A DNA stretch of 64,000 bases from Sphingomonas piscis. Its GTDB lineage: Bacteria > Pseudomonadota > Alphaproteobacteria > Sphingomonadales > Sphingomonadaceae. The position numbers and the translations under genes are program-made. Location of the stretch: contig NZ_CP049869.1 in NCBI RefSeq assembly GCF_011300455.1, forward strand, positions 992,001 through 1,056,000. The letters are read 5' to 3'. The notes under the pieces are model-generated. The model saw nothing but the letters and a program-made list of their open reading frames with translations, did no database searches and had not been told where the DNA came from. Shown in pieces: positions 44,124 to 52,966 of this stretch. How positions within the stretch are numbered: position 1 is the stretch's first letter; every line of letters begins with the position of its first letter.

Positions 44124-45984
44124 GGTTGAATACGATGTTAGCAACACGGTGCCCAAGGGGCATCGGAAGCAACTTACCGTCACTGACGGTGGGGGGCGCG
44201 GCGTATTTTTGACAGTGCCGAGGTTTGCGTCCGTAGGTAAAGGCGACCGCATATCCATTGATCCCGAGCACCCGCAGAATATCTACGTCGTCGCAGCTGA
44301 CGATCCAAGTCAACGCATACGTATAGCTCCCCACTTTGAGACAAGTGGCAGCACCAAGTCTGGGAGCTTGCCTTTCGACTTTCGGCTAACGGAGGTGAAC
44401 CGTCCGGAGGATCTGGAGGCGCTAGGATACCTCGAGCAGTTTCATTATAAGTCGTTTGCAAGCGTCGGCGATCAACTGGAAGCTTTTTCTTCGGAAGTGC
44501 GACCTAAAGCATCTTCTTCTGGGGGAAGAAGGGCCGTCGTCTTGCTTTACATTCGTCTTCTCGGGCAGTGGCAGGCAGCGGGCTACATCGAGCTTCAAAT
44601 GCCCTTGATGATGTGCAAGCCGCGGCATGAGTTGTTTGATCGTCCATTCAGCCATCCCGAAAGGCCAGTGTCCTGGTCTCAATGGGATCAGCACGCGATG
44701 AAGAAATTCGTGAACATCATAACGCGAATTGGGCGCATCGTTATTCAGCCTGAACTCAGGGGCTTGGGCCTCGCTAGGCTGCTCATTGGAGCAGCTAAGG
44801 ACTACTCGACCACTCGATGGCAGGTCGGAGGCCGACGCCCGTTATTCATGGAAATTTCGGCAGAGATGCTGAACTACATCGATTTCGTGTCCTCATGCGG
44901 TTTCAAATACGCTGGCCGGACTGAGGGAAACTACGACCGCATCGTGAAGGATCTCTCCTACATGCGGAAAGGCTACGATGTTGGCTCAGGCATTATGAGC
45001 TTACAGAAGAAGTATGTTGTAGCTCTTCAAAGCTATTGCAACGAAACTCGAAAAACCTTTGATGAGGCTCTTCTTCGGCTTGAGTTCGTGCTTTCGCACG
45101 AGGATCCTATTGCTCTCCTGTCGGCAGCAGAGTGGGCCGCGTTTCGACGAGTGCTGAGGAGTAGAATACCCTATTACATCTGTGGGCTCGACAAACCAGC
45201 AGAAGCTTACCTGTCGCACTTAGGACAGGAAACGCCTTTGAGTCGTTCTAAGTTCGCTGTTGCGAAGGCTCGTGTGGACATCGCTTCAGTCGCTGTGAAA
45301 AGCGTTGTCCGTTTGCCGCAAACGCGAAATGTCCGAATAATTATGGACGCATTTGGATTGGATGCCGAGGTTTTAGAAAGTGTGGTGGTTCCCCCAACAC
45401 CCGTCAAAGCCTCAGCCGGCAACATCATCCTACTTGTCGGCGCAAGCGGCTCTGGGAAGAGCGCTCTCCTTCGGGCGCTAGATCCGTCGCCCGCACCTAG
45501 TGATACCTTTCAGGTGCGCTTAAACGGCACTCGCGACTACTCCTGCGGTTGGTTGAAATCCCTCCCCGAGCGTGTTCCAATCTTCGATTATTTTGCCGAA
45601 CGTTATACGCCTGAAAAGGCGTTTGCCGCGTTAAGCCAAGTCGGGCTTTCGGAAGCCTTTGTTCTTGTGAAGCCGGTTGAGCTTCTTAGTCGCGGTCAGC
45701 AGTATCGAGCTATGCTCGCTGACCTCCTTCTTCGAGAAGAGCAGGTCTGGCTTCTTGACGAGTTTTGCGCTGACTTAGATCCAATAACCGCGAGGATAGT
45801 GGCGCATAATCTTCGTAAAAACGTGTTGGCTGGCGGGCGTATCGCTTTCGTGGCGGCAGCGAACCATGCCCACTTTATAGAGGCTCTGCGTCCCACGCAG
45901 GTTATTCAGCTGCGGACAGGGGGTGAGCCCCGCCTAACCAGCTACAGGAGTTACTACGATGAGCTTCTCGAACAAGCTGGCTGA
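44122..45984 (+). CDS. GNAT acetyltransferase - ABC ATPase fusion protein
   Basis: 620 residues. A beta-rich N-terminal 75 residues (HRKQLTVTDGGGRGVFLTVP) precede a GNAT domain with acetyl-CoA loop IQPELRGLGLARLLIGAA near residue 210. A helical linker follows. From about 430 comes an ABC-type ATPase: Walker A LVGASGSGKSALLRAL near 440, signature-like LLSRGQQYRAMLADLLL near 520 and Walker B EEQVWLLDEFCADLDP near 542, with a short helical insert typical of non-transport ABC ATPases. No membrane segments. First gene of a six-gene plus-strand operon; the next gene starts before its stop. It may sense or modify nucleoprotein targets; function is inferred. Confidence 0.85.
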   Translation: MVEYDVSNTVPKGHRKQLTVTDGGGRGVFLTVPRFASVGKGDRISIDPEHPQNIYVVAADDPSQRIRIAPHFETSGSTKSGSLPFDFRLTEVNRPEDLEALGYLEQFHYKSFASVGDQLEAFSSEVRPKASSSGGRRAVVLLYIRLLGQWQAAGYIELQMPLMMCKPRHELFDRPFSHPERPVSWSQWDQHAMKKFVNIITRIGRIVIQPELRGLGLARLLIGAAKDYSTTRWQVGGRRPLFMEISAEMLNYIDFVSSCGFKYAGRTEGNYDRIVKDLSYMRKGYDVGSGIMSLQKKYVVALQSYCNETRKTFDEALLRLEFVLSHEDPIALLSAAEWAAFRRVLRSRIPYYICGLDKPAEAYLSHLGQETPLSRSKFAVAKARVDIASVAVKSVVRLPQTRNVRIIMDAFGLDAEVLESVVVPPTPVKASAGNIILLVGASGSGKSALLRALDPSPAPSDTFQVRLNGTRDYSCGWLKSLPERVPIFDYFAERYTPEKAFAALSQVGLSEAFVLVKPVELLSRGQQYRAMLADLLLREEQVWLLDEFCADLDPITARIVAHNLRKNVLAGGRIAFVAAANHAHFIEALRPTQVIQLRTGGEPRLTSYRSYYDELLEQAG

Positions 45985-47355
45985 GAACTTTGCCCGGGTT
46001 CTCGAAAAGAGTCCGTATGCCGTGCAAGATCAGTTGGTGAAGGTCCAATATGTCCAGCAGGGCAATAACGTAGTGTTTGGACGCACTGTAAAGCCAGGAG
46101 AGTATTCCAACCTAGCGTATATCGGCAAGATCCTCGAATCTACCGCGGGGAAAAGTTATCTCGGTGCCGACGCTTGGTTAGACGTTACTTTTCCCCACGT
46201 GATTTACATCACAGGGACACGGGGCAGCGGGAAGAGCTTTGATTTGGGAGTCATTCTCGAAGGGATATCTGCTCTTCAAGCCCCGTCTGCTATTCAAAAT
46301 GATGTGACCCCGATCACCTCTATCCTCATCGACACACAAAGCCAATTCTGGACGCTGCGTTTCCCTCCAAACCAAAACATCCCGGCGAACGAACAGCAAC
46401 TAGCAGAGCTTTCGAGGTGGAACCTTAAGGCCTCCGGCCTCGCGAACACGCGGTTCTACGTTCCGCCTGGCACCACGAAATTTCTGGGCGATGAGATTGA
46501 GCTCACAGTTCGACCGCAGGATGTCACTCATGCGGAGTGGTGTGCATTGCTTGGCCAAGAGGTTTACGGCCCCAAGGGCACATCCTAGCGAAGACGATAG
46601 AGGCACTTGACGGCCAGGCATACTCGATCACGGACATGACGTCTTACATCGCGACTGACACAAATTGGCCTGCGGTTGCCGACAGCAGTCGGAACGCAAT
46701 CCTCTACAAGCTTGAGGATTACGAACGGACCGGCCTTTTTTCCTCCAACGGCATCTCAGCTCGAGACTTACTGGTGCCAGGCCTCTGTAACATCTTGATG
46801 CTCCGGGACCTTCGCAACCAAGATAAGTCGCTGGTCACGGCCATAATAGCTCGGCAGCTTTTCACAATCATGGGAGAGAGGCATACCAAGAAGAAAGTTG
46901 CCGACTTCTTCGGCCATGAGGATGGCGGATCTGATCTGCCTACCCGAGTGTGGTTGCTAATCGATGAGGCCCATGTCGTTGCTCCCAAAGACGAGCTATC
47001 TCCAGCAAGATCAGCGCTAGTCGAATACGTGAAGCGAGGTCGAGATGCTGGATTGTCCCTTGTCCTTGCTACACAACAACCATCTGCAGTGGATGACCGC
47101 ATCTTAAGCCAAGTGAATCTTACCCTGAATCATCGTCTTACGTTTCAGACCGATATCTCCGCTGCGGCTAACAGAATCCCGACCAAGCCGATCACCTGCA
47201 TGAAGATGTCTGGGACGACGTTGAACGACTTTGGCGACATGATCAGGGTGTTGGACGCGGGCCAGTGCTTCATTGGTGACCATTCCACTAGCAGAGCTGT
47301 CATGGTGCAAATCCGGCCACGTGTCTCCGCGCACGGCGGGTATAGCCCGATCTAG
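45959..47355 (+). pseudogene. HerA/DUF87-type ATPase, split by a -1 frameshift
   Basis: ATG 45959 follows CAGGAG. The first frame carries Walker A IYITGTRGSGKSFDLGVILE near residue 85 and stops at 46588. The second frame carries IEALDGQAYSITDMTSYI, Walker B RVWLLIDEAHVVAPKDEL near residue 330, SLVLATQQPSAVDDRIL and ends at 47355. These are the parts of one HerA-FtsK family hexameric DNA-pumping ATPase. The switch is at CCCC 46570-46573: a fifth C would join them as ...EVYGP-(Q)GHILAKT. It may be intact with a sequencing undercall, programmed frameshifting, or a real mutation. The start overlaps the end of the GNAT-ABC gene. Confidence 0.8.
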
Positions 47356-47359
47356 CGTT

Positions 47360-48534
47360 ATGATCATCGGAGGCGACGCAGCGCAATATCAGATCTTCAT
47401 GCGGAAGATCGGCTACTCGGTAGGGCTTGAGAAGACTCTCGAGCGGATATCCGATCTGTGCGACATTTATATCGAGAAGGGCCAGCTTACGCTGAGCATG
47501 TGGCAGTCTCTTGTTCACGAGAAATGGGACCTCAGAAACGATAATATCGGGGACTTTTTCTCCGCTCTAAATCTGATCAACAGATCGAAAACTAAGCTGG
47601 ACGTCTTGTCCGGTTTAGACCTTTGCGCGATTGCACGACAGCTAGATGATGACCAGGTGGCTCTTAGGGCCGCGATACTACTTTTGATTGTAGAGCACGA
47701 CGGCGAGATTTTCTTAAATGCACTCAGCTCGAATTTCGACGAAGGCGAGTTTGTCACTCGGCTAACCGATCTCATCACCTACAAGCGGCAGGTGCTCTTC
47801 AAGATATATAGGGCTCCAGAGATCCAGTCACAGCTGGGCCGCATCGTCGGTATTGAGAGGCAGACTTCGAACATTGGGGGTGCTGGCAAAGTGCAATCTC
47901 TAAGTGAGTCTCGGCGTTCTCAGCCCCTCGCGAAACGGACAGAGAGTATGCGCGGCGCAGGTATTCCCCAGTGGAGGTGTCCGATGATTATCTCCGCAAG
48001 GTGCTACCGCGCCGTCGTGACTGGGCTGTTTCGCTGGGGCTTTTTAACTCAGACCAAGGGCGCACCGAGGTTGCGAACCAGCTCTTGAACCATCTCGAAG
48101 AGATCGGCCTTACTTTAAGCAGCGGAGCTGTGGTTCTGTGGCCGTTCTCTCATGAGATCAGTCGATTCCGCATTAACCCGACCCAGTTCGAGAACAAGGT
48201 AATTGACTATTGGCAGCTCGCCAAAGCAGCCCTCATTGGTGTCAACGCTAGCTTCTGCGACTCTTTCGACGACACTGATCGGCAATTGTTTGTGGAGGTC
48301 TCGCGAGCTCAAGTGGAGCTCTATCGCGCCCTCAATCGTCCCAAAGCAATGCTTCGGCGCGAGCTGCCGCTAACCATCGCTTACCTCACTGTTGGGGCAG
48401 CTTTTGCAATTGCGAAGAGACCCGTGCCTGACCTTCCGAGCCTGATTGATGCCGAAAAGCAGCGGGCTGAGTCCCCCTTGGAGATTAGATCGTCTCGCAA
48501 CAGTATTGGCGGCATCCTTGTGAGGTCCAAATGA
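47360..48534 (+). pseudogene. Unknown operon protein (about 390 aa), split by a -1 frameshift
   Basis: The first frame runs from ATG 47360 (MIIGGDAAQYQIFMRKIGYS) to ...SMRGAGIP. The second resumes PVEVSDDYLRKVLPRRRDWA and ends at 48534. The shift is at CCCC 47966-47969, and a fifth C would fuse them. The protein is largely helical (LTLSMWQSLVHEKWDL, VANQLLNHLEEIGLTLSSGA) with a possible winged-helix around the second part. No family recognised. It lies between the HerA-like ATPase and the PLD gene with five-base and ATGA junctions, so it is an integral part of the system. Confidence 0.65.
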
Positions 48535-49427
48535 CCTGTAGCTTTCTTCCTTCGTTTATTGCTGATCTACAGTCCGAGTCCGACGCAAATTTCGCAAGGC
48601 GGGTTTTTCTCAAACTGTTTGAAGGTGACGGGTCATTCCGCCCTGACGTGAATGACCACCGATACCATGGGATCGAGGATGCGTGGATCCGGTATGTGAG
48701 CCAAGGCCGGTCAGCATTCCGAGTGATCTACATAAAAAAGGGCGAAAAGGTTTATCTCTATCGAGCTGGTCCGCACTCCATCGAAGACAACTTAGCTCCT
48801 CCTAACGATCTATCAGTTGCCGCTGATGTGCCAGCTGCCTTCCAAGTGGAGGGGCCGGCGACTTCGAATGAGCAAACTAACTCATCGACGGGGCGACTTA
48901 TCAGCAGTCTAAGAACGCCAGCCTTGTGGCAGATCATTCACGGCAGGAGGCTTATTCCGCATAAGGAAATAATCCTCGTAAGCCCTTTCCTCACGAACTC
49001 ACTTTTGGTCCGTATGGGTAAACTGGGTCGCCTCCTTGACGATTGGATCGAGGATGGCACCAAGATTACTCTGGTGACCAAGCCGCCGCCGCTTAGTGAC
49101 CATGGCTTTTTCGCCGATTTAGAAGGGCGTGGTATCGACCTCCTGTTCCATCACCGCCTTCACAGCAAATTGTATGTGTTCGCAGTTGATCCTTCTCGTT
49201 TTGGCTACGGGCAAAAGGCCGATGATCTTATCGTCTTGGGTTCGGCAAATCTCACGCAGGAAGGGTTTTACTGCAATCGAGACACCGGCAACGAGGAGCT
49301 ATGCTACAACCTCCCCGGTCGCGAGCGGGACAATGTGGAGTCTTACGTAGCCTATCTAGCCCTGGCTTCGAAGGATCTCATGCAATTGAAAATCAATGCC
49401 TCACGGCAAAAACTAAGGATAAGCTGA
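48531..49427 (+). CDS. Phospholipase D-like nuclease domain protein
   Basis: 298 residues. ATG 48531 overlaps the previous stop, with GAGG upstream. The C-terminal two-thirds is a PLD domain with a single HxK motif (HHRLHSKLYVFA near residue 209) and VLGSANLTQEGF near 237, so the active site would form in a dimer as in BfiI-type restriction nucleases. The first 90 residues (DHRYHGIEDAWIRYVSQGRS, AFRVIYIKKGEKVYLYRAG) resemble a RelE/ParE-like mRNase fold, possibly degenerate. It is the likely effector of the operon. The next gene starts on its stop (TGATG). Confidence 0.85.
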   Translation: MTCSFLPSFIADLQSESDANFARRVFLKLFEGDGSFRPDVNDHRYHGIEDAWIRYVSQGRSAFRVIYIKKGEKVYLYRAGPHSIEDNLAPPNDLSVAADVPAAFQVEGPATSNEQTNSSTGRLISSLRTPALWQIIHGRRLIPHKEIILVSPFLTNSLLVRMGKLGRLLDDWIEDGTKITLVTKPPPLSDHGFFADLEGRGIDLLFHHRLHSKLYVFAVDPSRFGYGQKADDLIVLGSANLTQEGFYCNRDTGNEELCYNLPGRERDNVESYVAYLALASKDLMQLKINASRQKLRIS

Positions 49428-50593
49428 TGCTGTCACCTGAAGCGTTTTATAGCGCCTGCAACCTGACCGGGAATCCCTTTCGCTCTAACCCAACCCACGC
49501 TTCTGACCCGCGGATCAACATTTGGGTTGGCTATGAAAAGCAGCAGCAGCAACTACTCAAGTTTTTAACCCGCACGCGAGCCGACCAAGTAGGCAACGCC
49601 AACTTCGTTATGCTTTATGGTGGCTACGGCACTGGTAAGTCTCACGCTTTGCTCTGGGCGCAGAACTACGTCCTTAACCGTGAGGAAGATGATTTTGACG
49701 CGGTGTGTTACTTCGTTCCAACGCTCAAGAAGGCAAAGGGGCAGCTTACTTTTGCGGGTGCGTTCCAAGACGACATCGTAGCAAAGTCCCGCTTGATTGC
49801 AGACATTCAGGCCTATCGAACTTTCCTCGGCGGCTGCATCAATCAATACCGTATTGAAAACAAGGTTTCTCACGACGTTCGCGATGAGAGCATCGTCGAA
49901 AAACTAATCGGCTCTGTTGATCTCTCCAACTTTGCGAGGGAAATCCTGAGCTGCGGCGACAGCGAAGAAAAGATTCGGAAACTAGTCTCTCCGAGCTCAT
50001 TAAGCGACTACCAAGCTGTCGTAACGTTCACCCGTTTGGTGAATCTGTTCGTGCATGAAATCATCATTGGTCAGCATAAGAATAGATTTAAGAAGGCCGC
50101 TTATCTATTCATCGACGAATTGGACGACCTTCTTAGGACTACCACCAAAGAAGCTCGATTGGTCAATGACAACCTGCGACACATATACGATTCTTGCCCA
50201 AATAGTTTTTGTGTTGTGATCGCCCTCTCTGCGGAAGTTGCAGAGTTCACGACCATCTTTGAAGACTACATTCTCAGCAGAATTCAAAAACGAGTTGAGC
50301 TTCATCTTCTGGACAAGACAGATGCGTCGATCTTCATCAATGCAATAATGGACAACTCACGCGTTGATCCGTCAGGGCCGAAGGGAGCCTTCCCGTTCGA
50401 ACCCCAAGCAGTCGATGCCATTGTATCGCAACTTGTGGAGATCACTCCTAGGAAGGTCGTCAACATGATGCAGCAGGTGATCGAAGAAGTTCGCCTGTCG
50501 GGCTTCGATCCTACGAAGGGACCAATCAGCTTGAATGACTTGGATAACGCGGACGTTCTGTCCGAGGTTCTAGGAGAAGGCGGCATAGCTTAA
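49427..50593 (+). CDS. AAA+ ATPase (Cdc6/ExeA-like)
   Basis: 388 residues from ATG 49427 (AAGGAT eight bases upstream); the long open frame before it overlaps the PLD gene. It starts with FYSACNLTGNPFRSNPTHAS, then Walker A MLYGGYGTGKSHALLWA near residue 65 and Walker B AAYLFIDELDDLL near 226. A C-terminal lid/winged-helix region follows (EITPRKVVNMMQQVIEEVRL). The NPF opening is typical of ORC/ExeA/TniB-like STAND-related ATPases. It could be a DNA-bound switch for the nuclease, or a TnsC-like targeting factor; no transposase is present. Confidence 0.85.
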   Translation: MLSPEAFYSACNLTGNPFRSNPTHASDPRINIWVGYEKQQQQLLKFLTRTRADQVGNANFVMLYGGYGTGKSHALLWAQNYVLNREEDDFDAVCYFVPTLKKAKGQLTFAGAFQDDIVAKSRLIADIQAYRTFLGGCINQYRIENKVSHDVRDESIVEKLIGSVDLSNFAREILSCGDSEEKIRKLVSPSSLSDYQAVVTFTRLVNLFVHEIIIGQHKNRFKKAAYLFIDELDDLLRTTTKEARLVNDNLRHIYDSCPNSFCVVIALSAEVAEFTTIFEDYILSRIQKRVELHLLDKTDASIFINAIMDNSRVDPSGPKGAFPFEPQAVDAIVSQLVEITPRKVVNMMQQVIEEVRLSGFDPTKGPISLNDLDNADVLSEVLGEGGIA

Positions 50594-50624
50594 GCAGCAT
50601 AGTTTCTGGCCGCGGCGCTCTAGA

Positions 50625-52184
50625 ATGGCCTTATTATCTCCTGTTCAGCCGCTCGGAGTTCATTATGAGACCTGCGAGAACTTCAACGCTTTGGTGGCAC
50701 TGGAGATTGCCCGCGGCGATGGGACCCTGCCGGCCCTGTTACAGTGCTTCCGGGCAGCTGCACGGGACCTAGCGAGCATCTATCCTCATCCTTTACTGGA
50801 TGAGGTCGCCTCGGCCCCTCTTGGTAGTCGAGCTTCCATACGCTCGCTGGAACTCGCGTGTGCGGACGAAGGTGTCATTGAGAATCTGTGTGCATTGTTC
50901 TTTCAGAAGGCAGCAGACCTCCGGCTTATCGATTTGGTTCAGCATGATCCTCATCTCGCAGCTCACTCTGTGCTGTCTAGCCTGTGGAATAGCGAGATGT
51001 GGCAAGCGGATTGCACGATGTTCCGGCACAGCTGGCGGGTGGAGCATGCTTACAAAGCTAAAGGTTGGCACCTACTAAGTCCTTGGATCTTTCTGTTCGG
51101 GTCGCAGATGCCGCGGCTCCGCCAGCTCCATAAGATCGATGCGAGCTTGATCAATGTTGCGCAGACTGGAAGCTCTGTGCTCGCGACTAGTCTTCTAAGA
51201 CGTGCGGGCTTGCCCGTCACAGATCACAACCTCGAACTGATATGGTTCCTCTGCTGCAACAGAGCTGAAGTTTGCGTCGTCGGGCGCGGTTCGGACGCGC
51301 GCATTTTACCCACCGAAGTCGCAATTCCGGATTTTGGACTTCTCTCTGAGATATCCACCGTTGAAGGCTGGGTTAAAAACCCCTGCAAAAGGTGGACCTC
51401 GCGCCTGACTGATTCACAGAACATCGAGGCTGATCTCCCCGAATTAGAAAAATTTCTAAGGCGCTCTAGTCGTGCAACATTGATAAGCACCTCTGACGTA
51501 GCAATCAAAATAGCCCTGCAACAGTTGGCTGCGGATCAGACTGAACAGGGACTTCCACAGCATCTCAGACGCGTCATCATACGAATGCTCGAGGGCGAAC
51601 CTAAGGTGGTGAAAGTCACGGACCTTCGCCGGGCGCTGGGGGTGCCCCACCTACGAATAGATCCCTTTAGTGTCACATCAGGGCGGGTCCTAGTTTATGC
51701 ACCTAGCCCCAAATTCCTAGACCCGAGCGAAACCGCGTTTGTCCTGCGCGAGTGGGTCCAAGACGCAGGCCATCAACGGGCACGGATCGCGCCGGATCGC
51801 ATCCTCACACCGCTAAGGCCGGTTGTCTGGCGAGCAACGGAAGAGACCTTGCTTGCAGCCATCCGCCAGTCGCGCTCGTTCAAACTCTTCGGAATCGCAT
51901 TCTGGCCCGACATTCGCAGGGCAATGCAATTAGAAGTGCCGCCCCAGGCGAAGAGGTGGGCAGATAACCATCTGTGGCAAGGAGCGGAAAGAACTCTGAA
52001 ACGGAGAGGCTTCATTCTAGCAGGCGAGGTGATCTTCTCGGGGGCTCGCTGGCAAGGTCTGCCCTCCTCCCGCGCTGCCTTGCGACAAGCAGCGAAGGAT
52101 CTGAGGAGCAGCCCCGACTGGCTTGAGTTGCGAGAATGTTATCTATCTGAAATGCTCGATGTGGCCCACCGATTAGTCGCCTGA
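50625..52184 (+). CDS. Unknown protein, last gene of the ATPase operon
   Basis: 519 residues; ATG 50625 lies 31 bases after the AAA+ gene and has a weak ribosome binding site. Readable regions: PLGVHYETCENFNALVALEI, LWNSEMWQADCTMFRHSWRV, SVLATSLLRRAGLPVTDHNL and LRRALGVPHLRIDPFSVTSG. No Walker, nuclease or membrane motif that I can see. Possibly two alpha/beta domains. It ends ten bases before the right 523-bp inverted repeat. Function is unknown; position suggests a sensor or target-recognition subunit. Confidence 0.75.
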   Translation: MALLSPVQPLGVHYETCENFNALVALEIARGDGTLPALLQCFRAAARDLASIYPHPLLDEVASAPLGSRASIRSLELACADEGVIENLCALFFQKAADLRLIDLVQHDPHLAAHSVLSSLWNSEMWQADCTMFRHSWRVEHAYKAKGWHLLSPWIFLFGSQMPRLRQLHKIDASLINVAQTGSSVLATSLLRRAGLPVTDHNLELIWFLCCNRAEVCVVGRGSDARILPTEVAIPDFGLLSEISTVEGWVKNPCKRWTSRLTDSQNIEADLPELEKFLRRSSRATLISTSDVAIKIALQQLAADQTEQGLPQHLRRVIIRMLEGEPKVVKVTDLRRALGVPHLRIDPFSVTSGRVLVYAPSPKFLDPSETAFVLREWVQDAGHQRARIAPDRILTPLRPVVWRATEETLLAAIRQSRSFKLFGIAFWPDIRRAMQLEVPPQAKRWADNHLWQGAERTLKRRGFILAGEVIFSGARWQGLPSSRAALRQAAKDLRSSPDWLELRECYLSEMLDVAHRLVA

Positions 52185-52194
52185 AAGCGCAGAG

Positions 52195-52717
52195 GCAGGT
52201 TGCCGATGAGGATGGAAATCCCGTGGACGGCGACTGTGGCAATCCGAGCGGAGGGGAGTTCAGCGACGAGTTCGGCGATGATCTCGATGGCTATCCTGAT
52301 GCGATGTTCCGCAAGGGCTGGTCAGTGACATCTTGGGTGCGCGATGGTGACGAGGATGATGGCGACATCGATGTTGTCGATGACGAAGAGTTCCCTGATT
52401 ACGACACCGCAATCGTCCGCGCTGAGGAACTAGCTGCGCAATATCGCGTGGATATCGACCACCGTTATTGAGGCGACGGTCAACCATCATCTGCATCAAC
52501 CTCAGGCCCGCTCCGCTGCTCTGTGAGCGTGTTCACGAGGTTGGCGCAGGAGATGATCCCTCAACCGTCCTGGCGCGCTCTGCGGGCCGCAAAAAGAGCC
52601 TCAGACCAAAAGCGGTTGACGAGTCGAAGAACCATCCAGACGATGCCCAGATGATCGACCAAAATGATAATCCCACCGACCACGACCCCGGGCAGGGAGA
52701 TGTGAGTCCTCTCCTGG
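52195..52717 (-). repeat. Right copy of 523-bp inverted repeat (IR1-R)
   Basis: Reverse complement of 36252-36774, equal length. Its outer end (52704-52717) is an inverted att core, GAGTCCTCTCCTGG. It carries only the 3' part of the acidic-protein gene. A long minor ORF crossing it (52468-53016) runs through the att remnants and is not believed. Confidence 0.95.
52196..52471 (+). pseudogene. Truncated 3' copy of the acidic-protein gene
   Basis: Encodes QVADEDGNPVDGDCG onward to AAQYRVDIDHRY, identical to the C-terminal 91 residues of the gene at 36498-37004. No upstream half or start remains; the in-frame GTG at 52223 has no meaning by itself. It arose by the inverted duplication. Confidence 0.85.
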
Positions 52718-52794
52718 GACTCGAACCTGCCAGCACTGAAAACATGGGAGAAAAATCGACCGAGATGGAGGACTCGAACCATACTGCTTCGCTT
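52718..52794 (-). repeat. Remnants of tRNA T-arms between the repeat sets
   Basis: On the minus strand this 77-base piece holds two GGTTCGAGTCC T-arm-like sequences: one near 52766-52777 followed by TCCATCTCGGTCGATTTTT, and one near 52715-52726 running into the att core. They look like relics of earlier integrations in tRNA genes. Confidence 0.6.
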
Positions 52795-52962
52795 AGTCCT
52801 CTCCTGGGCACCAACCGTGAAATCCGCACTGAAAAGGTTGGGAAATCGTCCTCCAGACGGTCTCCCGAGCGTCAATGCTACGGTTCTCTGCTACGGCATG
52901 GTGCCCATAATTCGTCCGGAAAGTCCCTGAAATCTGCGGGATACCGTTCCTCGAGCTGCTAC
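52795..52962 (-). repeat. Left copy of 168-bp inverted repeat flanking the integrase (IR2-L)
   Basis: Reverse complement of 54395-54562 over 168 bases. Its outer end holds an inverted tRNA-Leu 3' end (AGTCCTCTCCTGGGCACCAA). It ends four bases before the integrase stop. Confidence 0.95.
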
Positions 52963-52966
52963 CGAT

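Noticed and set aside
49427..50593. Reading the AAA+ ATPase as TnsC/TniB of a Tn7-like transposon
   Set aside because: No TnsA/TnsB-type transposase, no TniQ and no Tn7-like end repeats are seen; the nearby integrase is a tyrosine recombinase at a tRNA. Kept only as an alternative in the feature note.
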